Position numbers and translations under genes: made by a program. A DNA stretch of 64,000 nt from Tahibacter amnicola (GTDB lineage Bacteria; Pseudomonadota; Gammaproteobacteria; Xanthomonadales; Rhodanobacteraceae), in the NCBI RefSeq assembly GCF_025398735.1, contig NZ_CP104694.1, forward strand, positions 4,303,001-4,367,000. Reading direction: 5' to 3'. The notes beneath the pieces were generated by a model, which worked only from the letters and a program-made list of their open reading frames with translations, did no database searches and had not been told where the DNA came from. Of the stretch, positions 17,146 through 25,135 are shown one piece after another; position 1 is the first letter of the stretch; every line of letters begins with the position of its first letter.

Positions 17146-19470
17146 TCAATGCCGCACAAGGGATTCTGCGGTGGCCTTCTGGGCCAGCTGCCGGGCCGGC
17201 GGCGCATTGCCGTAGGCGTAGCCGTAATCGCCGTATCCATAGCCATAACCGTATCCATAGCCGCGTCCGCTGGAACGCGAATCCAGCTTGGTCAGCACGA
17301 CTCCGAGCAGGCGCGCGCGCGCCGACAGCAGGCGCTTGAGCACGCCCCGGGCGTAACCCAGCCGTGTTCCGCCAGACTCGACCACCAGCACTGTTCCCGC
17401 TGCCAGGTTGGAGAGAATGGCCGCGTCGGCGATGCCAAGCACAGGCGGGCCATCGATGATCACCTGGTCGAACGACTCGGCGGCCAATCGCAGCAGCGCG
17501 GGCATTTTCGGCCCCGCCAGCAATTCGGCGGGGTTCGGCGGCAGCGGGCCGGAACACAGGCAGGCCAGCCGCTTCTCGTGTGTCGGACGAAGGAACTGCA
17601 GCGGACGATTGGCGCCGGACAGGTAGTTGCTCAGCCCCCCTGCATTGCTGATGCCCAGTGCCTTGTGCAGCGACGGGTTGCGCAGGTCCGCATCGATCAG
17701 GAGAACGCGTTTTCCCAATTGCGCGAAATGCAAACCCAGTGTCAGCGCGGTCGTGCTCTTGCCCTCACCGGGCGTGGAGCTGGTGACGAACAAGGTGCGC
17801 GGAACGCCGGTTTCGGTGGAAAACTGCAAGGCCGTACGCACCGACCGGTAGGATTCGGAGAACGCCGAGCGCGGGTCTTTCACTTCCACCAGCGGCGAAC
17901 TGCGGCGCACGCGCGGGATCACGCCCAGCACCGCCAGCCCGAACTGGCGCTCGACATCTTCCGGCAGCTTGATGGTGTCATCCAGGTGCTCGAACAACAG
18001 CGCCAGCAGTATGCCACCGGCCATCCCGGCGAGGAGCGCGAGCAACAGGTTGCGGGTAAGGCTGGGACTGAAACGGCTGAGCGGAGGGCGCGCGCGATCC
18101 ACAATGGAAATATTATTGGCGCCGATACCGCCGGCAACGCCGATCTCCTTGTAGCGCTGCAGAAGACCGTCGTAGAGCTGGCGGTTGGTATCGACCTCGC
18201 GTTTGATGATGTTGTACTTGATGCTGCGTCCCTGCATGTCCAGCACGGCGGTCTTCAGTTCACCCAGTCGCGCGGTGAGCATCGATTCCTTGCCCTGCGC
18301 CGCATCGAACTCGGCCTTGACCGCTCCTTTGACGCGGCCGATTTCGCTGCGCAGCTGGGCGTCGATCTCGTCGATCTGGCCCTTGAGCTGTTCCATGGCC
18401 GGATAGCCCGGCTTGTAGATGCGCAGTTTTTCCTGGTATTCGGCGTGCAGTTCCGCACGACGCTGCTTGAGCTGTCCGATCACCGGGCTCGCCAGCACTT
18501 CCGGCAGCGATTCGCCACTGGTCTGCAGCGAGCGCCGGAACTTGGCCTCTGCCTCGATGCGCTGCTGCTGTGCCGTGGCCAGGCCCTGGTTGATCACTTC
18601 CATTTCCTGCGACGCCAGCGACTGGCGCTCGTCGATGTTGATGATGCCTTCCTGCTGGGCGAATTCGACCAGCTGCTTCTCCGAATCTTCCAGCTTGAGC
18701 TTGAGCTGCTGCAGGCGATCTTCCAGGTACGTCTTGGCATAGGCCGACGCGTCAAAGCGGCGGTCGATATTGGAGGCGATGAAGGCGTCTCCGACGGCAT
18801 TGGCCATCGTTGCGGAGAACTGCGGATCGAGGCTGTTGAAGTGCACGCGGACCAGGCGCGAATTGCGAATCGGTTCGATCAGCAAATGCCCGAGGACAAA
18901 TTGGGTCAGTGCGTCGCGACCGACAACCTGCGCCGCGTCTTCCGAGGCGACCGCGGGTGTGGAGCGGAACAGGGCGAGCATGCCCGCCAGGACCGACGGC
19001 GCAGACATCCGTTGCACCACCGCGTTCTCTCCCAGCGCGTGCTGTTCCACCACACGCTCGGCAAGCGTCCGGCTCTTCAGCAACTCGTACTGGGTCTGGT
19101 AGAAGTCGCGATCACCCAGCCCTTCGGCCGGCATCAGGCCATCCCCCTGGATCACCTTGATCGTGTCGCGATCGATCTGCAGGGTCGCCGTGGCGCGGTA
19201 GGTTGACGGGGTCATCAGCGTGATCAGCAGCACCACCACGACCGTCGTCGCAAGCACCGACAACACCACCCATTTGCGCTTGAGCAGGATCTGCCAGTAG
19301 CTGAGGAGGTTGACCGGATCGTCCGGCGTCACCTCCTGGGCACGCACCTCCAGCAGTCCGTGCGGCGGCCGCAATGCCACGACATTGGAGGCCGCCGGGC
19401 GCAGCGCCGGCACGCGCGGTACCGGCGAGTGGCCCTCGGAATGCCCTACCAGGTTGTTGTGATCACTCAT
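17146..19470 (-). CDS. wzc: Wzc-like polysaccharide co-polymerase / bacterial tyrosine autokinase
   Basis: A 774-residue inner-membrane protein from the ATG at 19470. An N-terminal Wzz domain begins with a helix at about 68-88 (KRKWVVLSVLATTVVVVLL). A long periplasmic coiled coil and a second helix (LLALLAGMAGGILLALLF) precede the BY-kinase domain, with Walker A in SSTPGEGKSTTALTLG, Walker A' in LLIDADLRNPSLHKALG and Walker B in VIIDGPPVLGIADA. The C-terminus carries the tyrosine cluster GYGYGYGYGYGDYGYAYGN, the autophosphorylation tail. It sets chain length and works with the Wza-like exporter and the CpsB phosphatase, both encoded just upstream. Fusion of co-polymerase and kinase is the proteobacterial arrangement. 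Confidence 0.95.
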   Translation of the reverse strand: MSDHNNLVGHSEGHSPVPRVPALRPAASNVVALRPPHGLLEVRAQEVTPDDPVNLLSYWQILLKRKWVVLSVLATTVVVVLLITLMTPSTYRATATLQIDRDTIKVIQGDGLMPAEGLGDRDFYQTQYELLKSRTLAERVVEQHALGENAVVQRMSAPSVLAGMLALFRSTPAVASEDAAQVVGRDALTQFVLGHLLIEPIRNSRLVRVHFNSLDPQFSATMANAVGDAFIASNIDRRFDASAYAKTYLEDRLQQLKLKLEDSEKQLVEFAQQEGIINIDERQSLASQEMEVINQGLATAQQQRIEAEAKFRRSLQTSGESLPEVLASPVIGQLKQRRAELHAEYQEKLRIYKPGYPAMEQLKGQIDEIDAQLRSEIGRVKGAVKAEFDAAQGKESMLTARLGELKTAVLDMQGRSIKYNIIKREVDTNRQLYDGLLQRYKEIGVAGGIGANNISIVDRARPPLSRFSPSLTRNLLLALLAGMAGGILLALLFEHLDDTIKLPEDVERQFGLAVLGVIPRVRRSSPLVEVKDPRSAFSESYRSVRTALQFSTETGVPRTLFVTSSTPGEGKSTTALTLGLHFAQLGKRVLLIDADLRNPSLHKALGISNAGGLSNYLSGANRPLQFLRPTHEKRLACLCSGPLPPNPAELLAGPKMPALLRLAAESFDQVIIDGPPVLGIADAAILSNLAAGTVLVVESGGTRLGYARGVLKRLLSARARLLGVVLTKLDSRSSGRGYGYGYGYGYGDYGYAYGNAPPARQLAQKATAESLVRH

Positions 19471-19516
19471 GACCGCCCACCTTGGCTGCGTGTCAGAGGC
19501 CTTCCGGGCGAGACGC

Positions 19517-20275
19517 CTAGAATGGCCTGAACAGGGCAAACACGGGCACGGATTCGATGAACCGCCGCAGCGCCGTCTTGCGACCGGATTGCTCGACGAC
19601 GACGATGTCGTCGCCATAGATCAGGGGGTCTTCCGCCCGCCCGGCGCGGATGGCGGCGATATCGAACACCGCGGCCATCTTCTGCCCGTTCACGACGCGG
19701 AAGATCACAACGCCTTGCAGATTGGCCAGTTGGTCCAGCCCCTCGGACATCGCCAGTGACTGCAGCAGCGTGGTCCTGCCAGTCAGGGAATAGATACCCG
19801 GCTTGCGCACGGCGCCTTCGACCGTGACGCGCTGGCTGGTGAATTCTTTAATAAATACACTGACCTGCGGGTTCTGGATGTACCCGTCAGCGAGCTTCTT
19901 TGCGATATCGCCTTCCAGCTCGCCGATGGTCCTGCCCCCGGCCTGCAGGGTGCCGATAAGGGGCAGCGAGATCTGCCCCTGGGTGTTCACGCGGACCGAT
20001 CGCGTCAGCTCCGCGACCTGGAACACGTTGATCTCGATCAGGTCGTTCGGACCGATCCGGTATTCGGACGCCGCCTTGAACTCGCCCGATTGACCGATGG
20101 CGTCTGGCGGCGGCATGGCGGCGGTGCCGCTCTTTGCGACGGGACGCGCTTCACGCGGCTGCAGGCTCGGCTGTGTGGCGCAGCCAGCGATCAGCATGCT
20201 GACGAGCGCAGCAAGCCCGAGTGCACCACGCCACGTTTTCCATTTCGCTGCAAACCCGGATGCGCTCAACGCCAT
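19517..20275 (-). CDS. wza: Wza-like outer-membrane polysaccharide export lipoprotein
   Basis: A 252-residue lipoprotein. The signal peptide ends in the lipobox LIAGC (Cys at about 32). A poly-export domain follows (EYRIGPNDLIEINVFQVAEL, then QISLPLIGTLQAGG and IAKKLADGYIQNPQVSVFI), and then an SLBB-type segment (QRVTVEGAVRKPGIY). It is much shorter than E. coli Wza (about 380 residues), as in other short OPX proteins, so it may lack the alpha-helical outer-membrane barrel. It would form the periplasmic/outer-membrane export channel with the Wzc-like protein encoded 46 bases downstream. Its start overlaps the phosphatase gene by ten bases. Confidence 0.93.
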   Translation of the reverse strand: MALSASGFAAKWKTWRGALGLAALVSMLIAGCATQPSLQPREARPVAKSGTAAMPPPDAIGQSGEFKAASEYRIGPNDLIEINVFQVAELTRSVRVNTQGQISLPLIGTLQAGGRTIGELEGDIAKKLADGYIQNPQVSVFIKEFTSQRVTVEGAVRKPGIYSLTGRTTLLQSLAMSEGLDQLANLQGVVIFRVVNGQKMAAVFDIAAIRAGRAEDPLIYGDDIVVVEQSGRKTALRRFIESVPVFALFRPF

Positions 20276-21066
20276 GGCAGCAGCTCCTGGATGCGTCCCC
20301 AGGCGGGGACTTTTCGGGCAGGCGACAGTTCGACCGGCATGGCAACCCGATCGGGCAGTTCGTTACGCAACACCGCTCGCGGACGGTCGTTCACCAGCCG
20401 GCTCGCCTCAGCCTCGCCGACACGTTGGGCCGCCGCGTCGCGCCCTTCCGCCAGGCAGGGCGGCCGCTTGTCGGGGCTGTGTGCGTCGGTGGCAAGCAGG
20501 TGCACCAGCCCTTCGGCAAGCATCCGGTCTGACCAGTAGCGTGGCCGCCGTCCAAAACGCCCGGTCAGCGACCCGGCGGTGAGCTGCATCCACACGCCAC
20601 GCCGGGCCAACCGTTGCATGACGTCGTAGTGGCTTTCGATCCAGGTCAAGCGCTCGGGATGCGTCAGGATCGGCACGTAACCCGCCGCCGCCAGCTCGAA
20701 CACCGACGCCTCGAATCGCGGCGGCGCCACGTGATGCGGCGGTTCCAGGAGGAAGTAGCGCGAACGATGCAAGGTCGGCACGGTGCCGGCACGGAGGCGC
20801 TCGAGCAGGTCCGGCGCCAGGTGGACATCCGCGCCGACCACCAGCTGCAGTGAGATATGGCGCCTGGCGAACGCGGCGCTCAGCTGCGTGACCGCCCGCT
20901 GGATGCCTACCGCCGTGTTTTCATACAGGCCCGGGTAGATATGCGGTGTGCACGCCACCACCCGAATGCCATCCGCTACTGCCTGGGCTGCCATGGCCAA
21001 TGACACTTTCAGGTTCGCGGCACCGTCATCGATGCCGGGCAGCAGATGGCAATGCAGGTCGATCAT
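20266..21066 (-). CDS. CpsB/CapC-type (PHP family) tyrosine-protein phosphatase
   Basis: A 266-residue metal-dependent phosphatase of the PHP fold. It opens with MIDLHCHLLPGIDDGA, the first metal-binding motif, followed by VVACTPHIYPGLYEN, the histidine-containing second motif, LEPPHHVAPPRFE, PILTHPERLTW and LATDAHSPDKRPP. These are the landmarks of CpsB/YwqE enzymes that dephosphorylate the tyrosine tail of the polysaccharide kinase. Here it replaces the low-molecular-weight Wzb phosphatase of E. coli. It overlaps the wecA-like gene at ATGA 21066-21063 and the wza gene by ten bases. It acts in the cytoplasm on the Wzc-like protein encoded two genes downstream. Confidence 0.93.
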   Translation of the reverse strand: MIDLHCHLLPGIDDGAANLKVSLAMAAQAVADGIRVVACTPHIYPGLYENTAVGIQRAVTQLSAAFARRHISLQLVVGADVHLAPDLLERLRAGTVPTLHRSRYFLLEPPHHVAPPRFEASVFELAAAGYVPILTHPERLTWIESHYDVMQRLARRGVWMQLTAGSLTGRFGRRPRYWSDRMLAEGLVHLLATDAHSPDKRPPCLAEGRDAAAQRVGEAEASRLVNDRPRAVLRNELPDRVAMPVELSPARKVPAWGRIQELLPWR

Positions 21067-22196
21067 CGGAACCCCGTGGGGCGACCGCGTCGCGACGCGT
21101 GTTCGGGATCAGGCTCCACTTCGATGGCGCGTGTCACCAGCTGATCCGGCGACCGCAGGATTCGACGCGAAGCGCCAAGCCAGTCGACGACCCGTTCGCG
21201 ACGTCGTGTCAGCACAAAATGCAGGGCGAGGATGGCCAGGAACACCACCACAAGAATGGCCTGGCCGCCCGTCGTATCGTGCCAGGCCAGGGCAAAGGTG
21301 CCGCCGAGCACCGACAGCATCGCCAGGAGGCCGACCATCGCCTGGGTCGAGAAGCCAGCGTCGAGCATCAGGTGATGAATGTGATTCCGGTCGGCGCTGA
21401 ACGGGGAGCGGCCAAGCGAGCCCCGGCGCGCAAACACCACGACGCAATCGATCAACGGAATGGCAACAAGCCACGGGGCAATGATGCCCACGGCCGACTG
21501 GCCCGGCTCGCGGGCCAGGCAGAACGACACCCAGGCAATCGTCAGCCCCAGATAGGCGCTCCCGGAATTGCCGAGGAAGGCACGGGCCCGCGGCTGTCCG
21601 CGATGGCGCACATTCAGCGCCAGAAAGCCCACCACGGCGCCAAGCAGGATCAACGCGATCGTCAGCAGCTCGTTGTTGCCGAACGCAGCGGCGATGGCGG
21701 CGAAGTAAGCGAGCGCAATCGCCACCTGGCTGGCGGCCAGTCCGTCGGCTCCGTCGATCATGTTGATCGCGTTGATCACGCCGACAGTGGCAAAAACCGT
21801 AAACGGCACCGACCAGGCACCCAGCGTCAACAAGTCACCGACGCTTTCGGCGCGTGCGCCACCGATAGCGATGATCAGTGCAGCGAGTACCTGCGCCAAT
21901 CCACGCACCCACCAGCGCAGGTCGCGCAGATCATCGATCACCCCGACCAGGACGATCAGCGCGGATGCCGCGATGTAGGTCACCACGGCGTCGCTGATCG
22001 GCACCGACAATGCCAGGGTCACGCTGGCGCCAGTGAAGATGGCCACGCCGCCGACGACAGGTGTCGGCACAGGGTGATTGTGGCGTCCACACGGAACGTC
22101 CACCAGGCCATACCGGTGGGCCAGGGGCAGCAGCGCCAGTGTTCCGCCAAATGCCAGGACACCCGCCGCGATCACGCTTGCGATATTCGTCAGCAT
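21063..22196 (-). CDS. wecA: WecA-like undecaprenyl-phosphate N-acetylhexosamine-1-phosphate transferase
   Basis: A 377-residue polytopic membrane enzyme with about eleven helices. It carries HNHPVPTPVVGGVAIF near residue 39, GVIDDLRDLRWW, the NMIDGADGLAASQ catalytic aspartate region, FLGNSGSAYLG and HHLMLDAGFS-like HIHHLMLDAG, all landmarks of the MraY/WecA/TagO family. It transfers HexNAc-1-phosphate (usually GlcNAc) to undecaprenyl phosphate and so begins each repeat unit. The ATG at 22196 has AGGGAG upstream at good spacing. It is the first gene of the long polysaccharide operon. Its TGA overlaps the phosphatase start. GlcNAc as the actual sugar is a family expectation, not proven. Confidence 0.93.
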   Translation of the reverse strand: MLTNIASVIAAGVLAFGGTLALLPLAHRYGLVDVPCGRHNHPVPTPVVGGVAIFTGASVTLALSVPISDAVVTYIAASALIVLVGVIDDLRDLRWWVRGLAQVLAALIIAIGGARAESVGDLLTLGAWSVPFTVFATVGVINAINMIDGADGLAASQVAIALAYFAAIAAAFGNNELLTIALILLGAVVGFLALNVRHRGQPRARAFLGNSGSAYLGLTIAWVSFCLAREPGQSAVGIIAPWLVAIPLIDCVVVFARRGSLGRSPFSADRNHIHHLMLDAGFSTQAMVGLLAMLSVLGGTFALAWHDTTGGQAILVVVFLAILALHFVLTRRRERVVDWLGASRRILRSPDQLVTRAIEVEPDPEHASRRGRPTGFR

Positions 22197-22407
22197 CGCG
22201 GCTCCCTTGCGTCGGCAGACGCCAGACCGGTGCACAACGTACTCGACCAGACGACAGCCGCCGCGGCGGCCATTTCGCGAATTTCGTGCCAGCCCGGCGA
22301 TTTAACTCCTCAAGCCGCCCAGGCCGCAACTGCCGCGCCCCTTGCCGCGAGCTGCGCTACTCCAATGCATGGCCTGTGCTCAGCACGTGAAGGGTTGACA
22401 GATCAAT

Positions 22408-22449
22408 ATGATAGCAACCACCCCGCTCCACGGATGCGCAGTACGCATC
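22408..22449 (-). promoter_or_regulatory. Candidate promoter and operator of the polysaccharide operon
   Basis: On the minus strand a TATCAT hexamer (five of six matches to the -10 consensus) lies at 22413-22408. Seventeen bases upstream, where the -35 box should be, there is no good hexamer but a palindrome GATGCG-N5-CGCATC (22433-22449). A poor -35 overlapped by a palindrome is typical of a promoter controlled by a DNA-binding protein. The regulator is unknown; the LacI-family gene next door is one candidate. Position relative to wecA would give a leader of about 205 bases. Confidence 0.35.
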
Positions 22450-22546
22450 TTTAGATAATGGGACAAATTCCGAAGCGGCAACCGGCCGCTGGAGCCTCTT
22501 GCGGACTGCGTAATGCGCACCGAACGGTCGAGGCTGCCAGACGCAC

Positions 22547-22579
22547 GACAGGCCGGGACGCACTGCGCCCCGGCCCGTC
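22547..22579 (-). terminator. Stem-loop after the LacI-family gene
   Basis: Eleven-base arms (22547-22557 and 22569-22579, one mismatch, GC-rich) enclose an 11-base loop, ten bases after the lacI stop. There is no clear U tract, so this may be a rho-independent terminator of low quality or an mRNA-stabilising hairpin. It would separate the regulator from the polysaccharide operon. Confidence 0.5.
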
Positions 22580-22588
22580 CCGCTTCAC

Positions 22589-23653
22589 TCAGAGCCGACG
22601 GCAGGATTCGCGTTCGACGACACGCGGCGACGACACGGCATCCATGTCGGCTTCACCGCCAATCAGCATGGAAACGGCCTGTCCGGCGATTTCGCACAAC
22701 GGCGAATGCACCGACGTGAGTGCCGGCGACAGCAGGCGCGAAATGGCGCTGTCGCCGAAACCGACGACCGAGACTTCGCCCGGCACATCGATGCCAAGTG
22801 TCCGCGCCGCCTTGAGCACGGCTGCCGCCATTTCGTCGCTGGCGGCGAAAATGGCGCTCGGACGCGATGGATCGCGCAGCAGGCGGGTGGCACCACGCAG
22901 CGCCGCGTCGAACCCGTAGTCGGCCGACACCAGATGCTCGTCAGCTACCTGCACGCCGCGCAACCCCAGCCGCTCCAGAAATCCGGCGCTGCGTTCACGG
23001 GCCGAGGCCAGGCTTTCCGGGCCGGCGATGAACCCGATCCGCCGATGCCCCAGCGAAACGAGGTAGTCCGCCACTTCGGCAGCGCCCGAGCGATCCTGCG
23101 TCAGCATGGCGCTGGACGACGCATCGACCGGTTCCGCCTGAATGCGCACGTGTCGGCATCCCAGCTCCTCGGCGAGCGCGCCGAGCTCCGGCAGGTCCGA
23201 CAGGGGCGGCGCAAAGATCACACCGTGCGGACGGCGCTGGATAATGAACTGGCGGATGCTGCTGATCGGATCTTCCCGCCGGCTGTCACAGCCGTGCAGC
23301 ACGGCGGCGAAGGCGCTGCCGCGCAGACCGCTGACCAACCCCTCCTGCAGCAGTGGAATGTCCTGCATTGCATTGGAATCGTATAGAAGGCCGACGAGGA
23401 AGGATTTTCCAAAAGCCAGCGCGCGCGCCATCGGGTCGGGCACGTAGCCAATGTCGCGGATCAATGCTTCGACGCGTTCGCGCGTCTGCTGCTGTACCAA
23501 TTGCGAACGATTGATGACGCGGGATACGGTTTTCTTTGATACGCCGGCCATGCGGGCGATGTCGTTGATGGTGGCGGGCTTGCCGGGACGCCGGCCGGGT
23601 GCGATCGATCGGGCGCTGTTGTCGCCGGGGTTGGCGGGTTGATCCATGCTCAT
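22589..23653 (-). CDS. LacI/GalR-family transcriptional regulator
   Basis: A 354-residue repressor-type protein. From the ATG at 23653 (GAGGAG Shine-Dalgarno upstream), about 25 polar residues precede the helix-turn-helix ATINDIARMAGVSKKTVSRV and the hinge region up to IGYVPDPMARALA. The periplasmic-binding-protein-like effector domain follows (SFLVGLLYDSNAMQDIPLLQ, YLVSLGHRRIGFIAGPESLA, PSAIFAASDEMAAAVLKAA). Such proteins bind palindromic operators and respond to a small ligand, usually a sugar or nucleoside. It lies between the polysaccharide operon and zipA, in the same direction, and might control either its own promoter or the operon. The ligand and targets are not predictable. Confidence 0.92.
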   Translation of the reverse strand: MSMDQPANPGDNSARSIAPGRRPGKPATINDIARMAGVSKKTVSRVINRSQLVQQQTRERVEALIRDIGYVPDPMARALAFGKSFLVGLLYDSNAMQDIPLLQEGLVSGLRGSAFAAVLHGCDSRREDPISSIRQFIIQRRPHGVIFAPPLSDLPELGALAEELGCRHVRIQAEPVDASSSAMLTQDRSGAAEVADYLVSLGHRRIGFIAGPESLASARERSAGFLERLGLRGVQVADEHLVSADYGFDAALRGATRLLRDPSRPSAIFAASDEMAAAVLKAARTLGIDVPGEVSVVGFGDSAISRLLSPALTSVHSPLCEIAGQAVSMLIGGEADMDAVSSPRVVERESCRRL

Positions 23654-24227
23654 GGTTTTCTCCTCGCAGCGTTTCGTGGTATCGGCGTTGGGAGCGCAGC
23701 ACAGGCAATACCGCCTGGGCACCGTGGCTGCCCGTATGACGGGGCCGGCTGCGGCGCGCGCATCCACAATTATGTTTTTTGCCTGAAGCGTCAAGGTAAA
23801 TAGCCGTTCGATCGCATATTGATCCGCACAATGGGACCTGCGATCTCCGCTTGCTACAGGCAAGCGGACGTAGCGTCGACATCCCCGGCAGCCGAGCCCG
23901 CCACGACCATATACATATTCATCTTATTCTATGTATACCTTATAAATAAAGTCACTCTCGCGACATTTTGCCTCAGGTTGCACCACTCGCACTGGACGGG
24001 CGCGTATCGCGCGGAATCGCGGAATCGCGGATGCGCTTCAGCTACCGCGCAAACGCCGACGCGCGAACGCACAGCGGCGCAGGCCGCACAGCGATATTCG
24101 CGCTGCGATCACAGAAAGGGTCAGAGCTGGCGGCAATGGCCAGATGGGCGTGCGGGCCCGAGCACCGGCCGCCGAGCGAGCAGGCCGGACCGTCATTACT
24201 GCGCCGGGGGGCGCAGCGTCAGGCGAA
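23654..24227. other. 574-base intergenic region between zipA and the LacI-family gene
   Basis: I see no convincing gene. Toward lacI there is a TTGACG hexamer (23794-23789, minus strand) 14 bases before CATAAT (23774-23769); the spacing is short for a sigma-70 promoter. Between 23905 and 23960 lies an AT-rich block, unusual for this genome, with an inverted repeat (23910-23937). Near 24010-24027 the unit CGCGGAAT is repeated in tandem. Close to the zipA stop, CTGCGCC-GGGG-GGCGCAG (24199-24216) can form a hairpin, possibly ending zipA transcription. A 204-codon frame on the plus strand here has no protein-like features. Confidence 0.5.
23910..23937. repeat. Inverted repeat in an AT-rich block upstream of the LacI-family gene
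   Basis: TATACATA (23910-23917) and TATGTATA (23930-23937) form perfect 8-base arms separated by 12 bases. They lie inside a roughly 55-base AT-rich segment in otherwise GC-rich DNA. It could be a regulator site or a curved/UP-like element about 260 bases before the lacI start. Confidence 0.4.
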
Positions 24228-25028
24228 TTACCAGTCGGGCCGGATCTTGTTGCCTTCGTGACGACGGTCCCAGGCGCGCAGTTCGTCACGGATGTGGGCG
24301 ATGCGCTGCCGCCCGAGGGCATTGCGCTCTTCGTCCAGGACGACGGCATCGAGAAGTTCAGCCAGGCGCTGCGTCGTCGGCAGCATCGTGTCCCAGGCGT
24401 CGAGCGCGGGCAACGGACCGGGCAGCGCCATGAAAAAGCTCAATCCCGGCGTCACCAGTTGGTCGATGCGGCTCATGTCGAAGTGGCCGGGCTTGATCAT
24501 GTTGGCTGCACTGAAGATCGGGCCGGCTTCCGGCTTTCCGTCCACCAGGCGATGAAAGATGCCCATGTCGCCAAATTCCAGCCCGCACTTCTCGGCCGCC
24601 ACGACCAGATCGCTGCCATGAATGCTATGGCCGGCCCGGGCAGCGACGAACAAAGTGACAATGCGCTCGACCGGTTGGTCCGGACGGGAACCGACCTGGG
24701 ACCGCGGCGGTGCCGTCAGCGGCGGTGCAGGCCGCGCCGGCGTTGCCTCATCCAGGCCGTCGACGCTATCGCGATCGAACGCGTGCGGAGCGGGTTCCTC
24801 CTCGTCCGGATCAATCGCCCGCATGGAGGGCAGGCCGTCGTCCTCGGGGTCAGGCGCCTGCCCCAGGGTGGGCTCGACACGCTCGCCGGCGGATGACCGC
24901 ACCGAGGTACGTCGTCCCTGGGTGGGACGCGCCGGCGCCCCCAGGAAATAGATCAATCCGAGGATCACCGCGCCCGCAATCGCGATGATGAGACGTAATT
25001 CGTTGGGACTGAGTGCCTGCTGTTCCAT
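24228..25028 (-). CDS. zipA: Cell division protein ZipA
   Basis: A 266-residue division protein. The N-terminus (residues about 10-29, LRLIIAIAGAVILGLIYFLG) is the single membrane helix, followed by a basic and then Pro/acid-rich linker to about residue 120. The C-terminal FtsZ-binding domain spans about 120-266 (ERIVTLFVAARAGHSIHGSD, FGDMGIFHRLVDGKPEAGPI, ANMIKPGHFD, TPGLSFFMALPGP). ZipA tethers FtsZ filaments to the inner membrane at the division site. The gene follows smc by 107 bases, a conserved pairing. In many relatives ligA follows zipA; here the next gene is a LacI-family regulator and the polysaccharide operon. Confidence 0.93.
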   Translation of the reverse strand: MEQQALSPNELRLIIAIAGAVILGLIYFLGAPARPTQGRRTSVRSSAGERVEPTLGQAPDPEDDGLPSMRAIDPDEEEPAPHAFDRDSVDGLDEATPARPAPPLTAPPRSQVGSRPDQPVERIVTLFVAARAGHSIHGSDLVVAAEKCGLEFGDMGIFHRLVDGKPEAGPIFSAANMIKPGHFDMSRIDQLVTPGLSFFMALPGPLPALDAWDTMLPTTQRLAELLDAVVLDEERNALGRQRIAHIRDELRAWDRRHEGNKIRPDW

Positions 25029-25135
25029 CGCAATGATTCTCCGTAATGGTCAGCGACAGTCAAATGATCGCCGTGAAGGGAATGATGACCGGCGCGGCTG
25101 CGCCCGGCGCAACACCCGCATCGCGGCACAGTCCA

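Larger units (their letters stand above)
22197..22588. other. Intergenic region upstream of the polysaccharide operon
   Basis: No gene is visible in these 392 bases. Reading toward wecA it holds the lacI-side hairpin (22547-22579), a 17-base palindrome (22433-22449), a TATCAT hexamer (22408-22413) and then about 200 bases of probable 5' untranslated leader. The DNA between 22395 and 22465 is clearly more AT-rich than its surroundings. I looked for the JUMPstart/ops element GGCGGTAGCGTGC and did not find a good match. Confidence 0.6.

Noticed and set aside
23819-24433. 204-codon plus-strand frame beside zipA
   Set aside because: Its sequence is basic, repetitive and antisense to the end of zipA for much of its length, with no ribosome site or domain.
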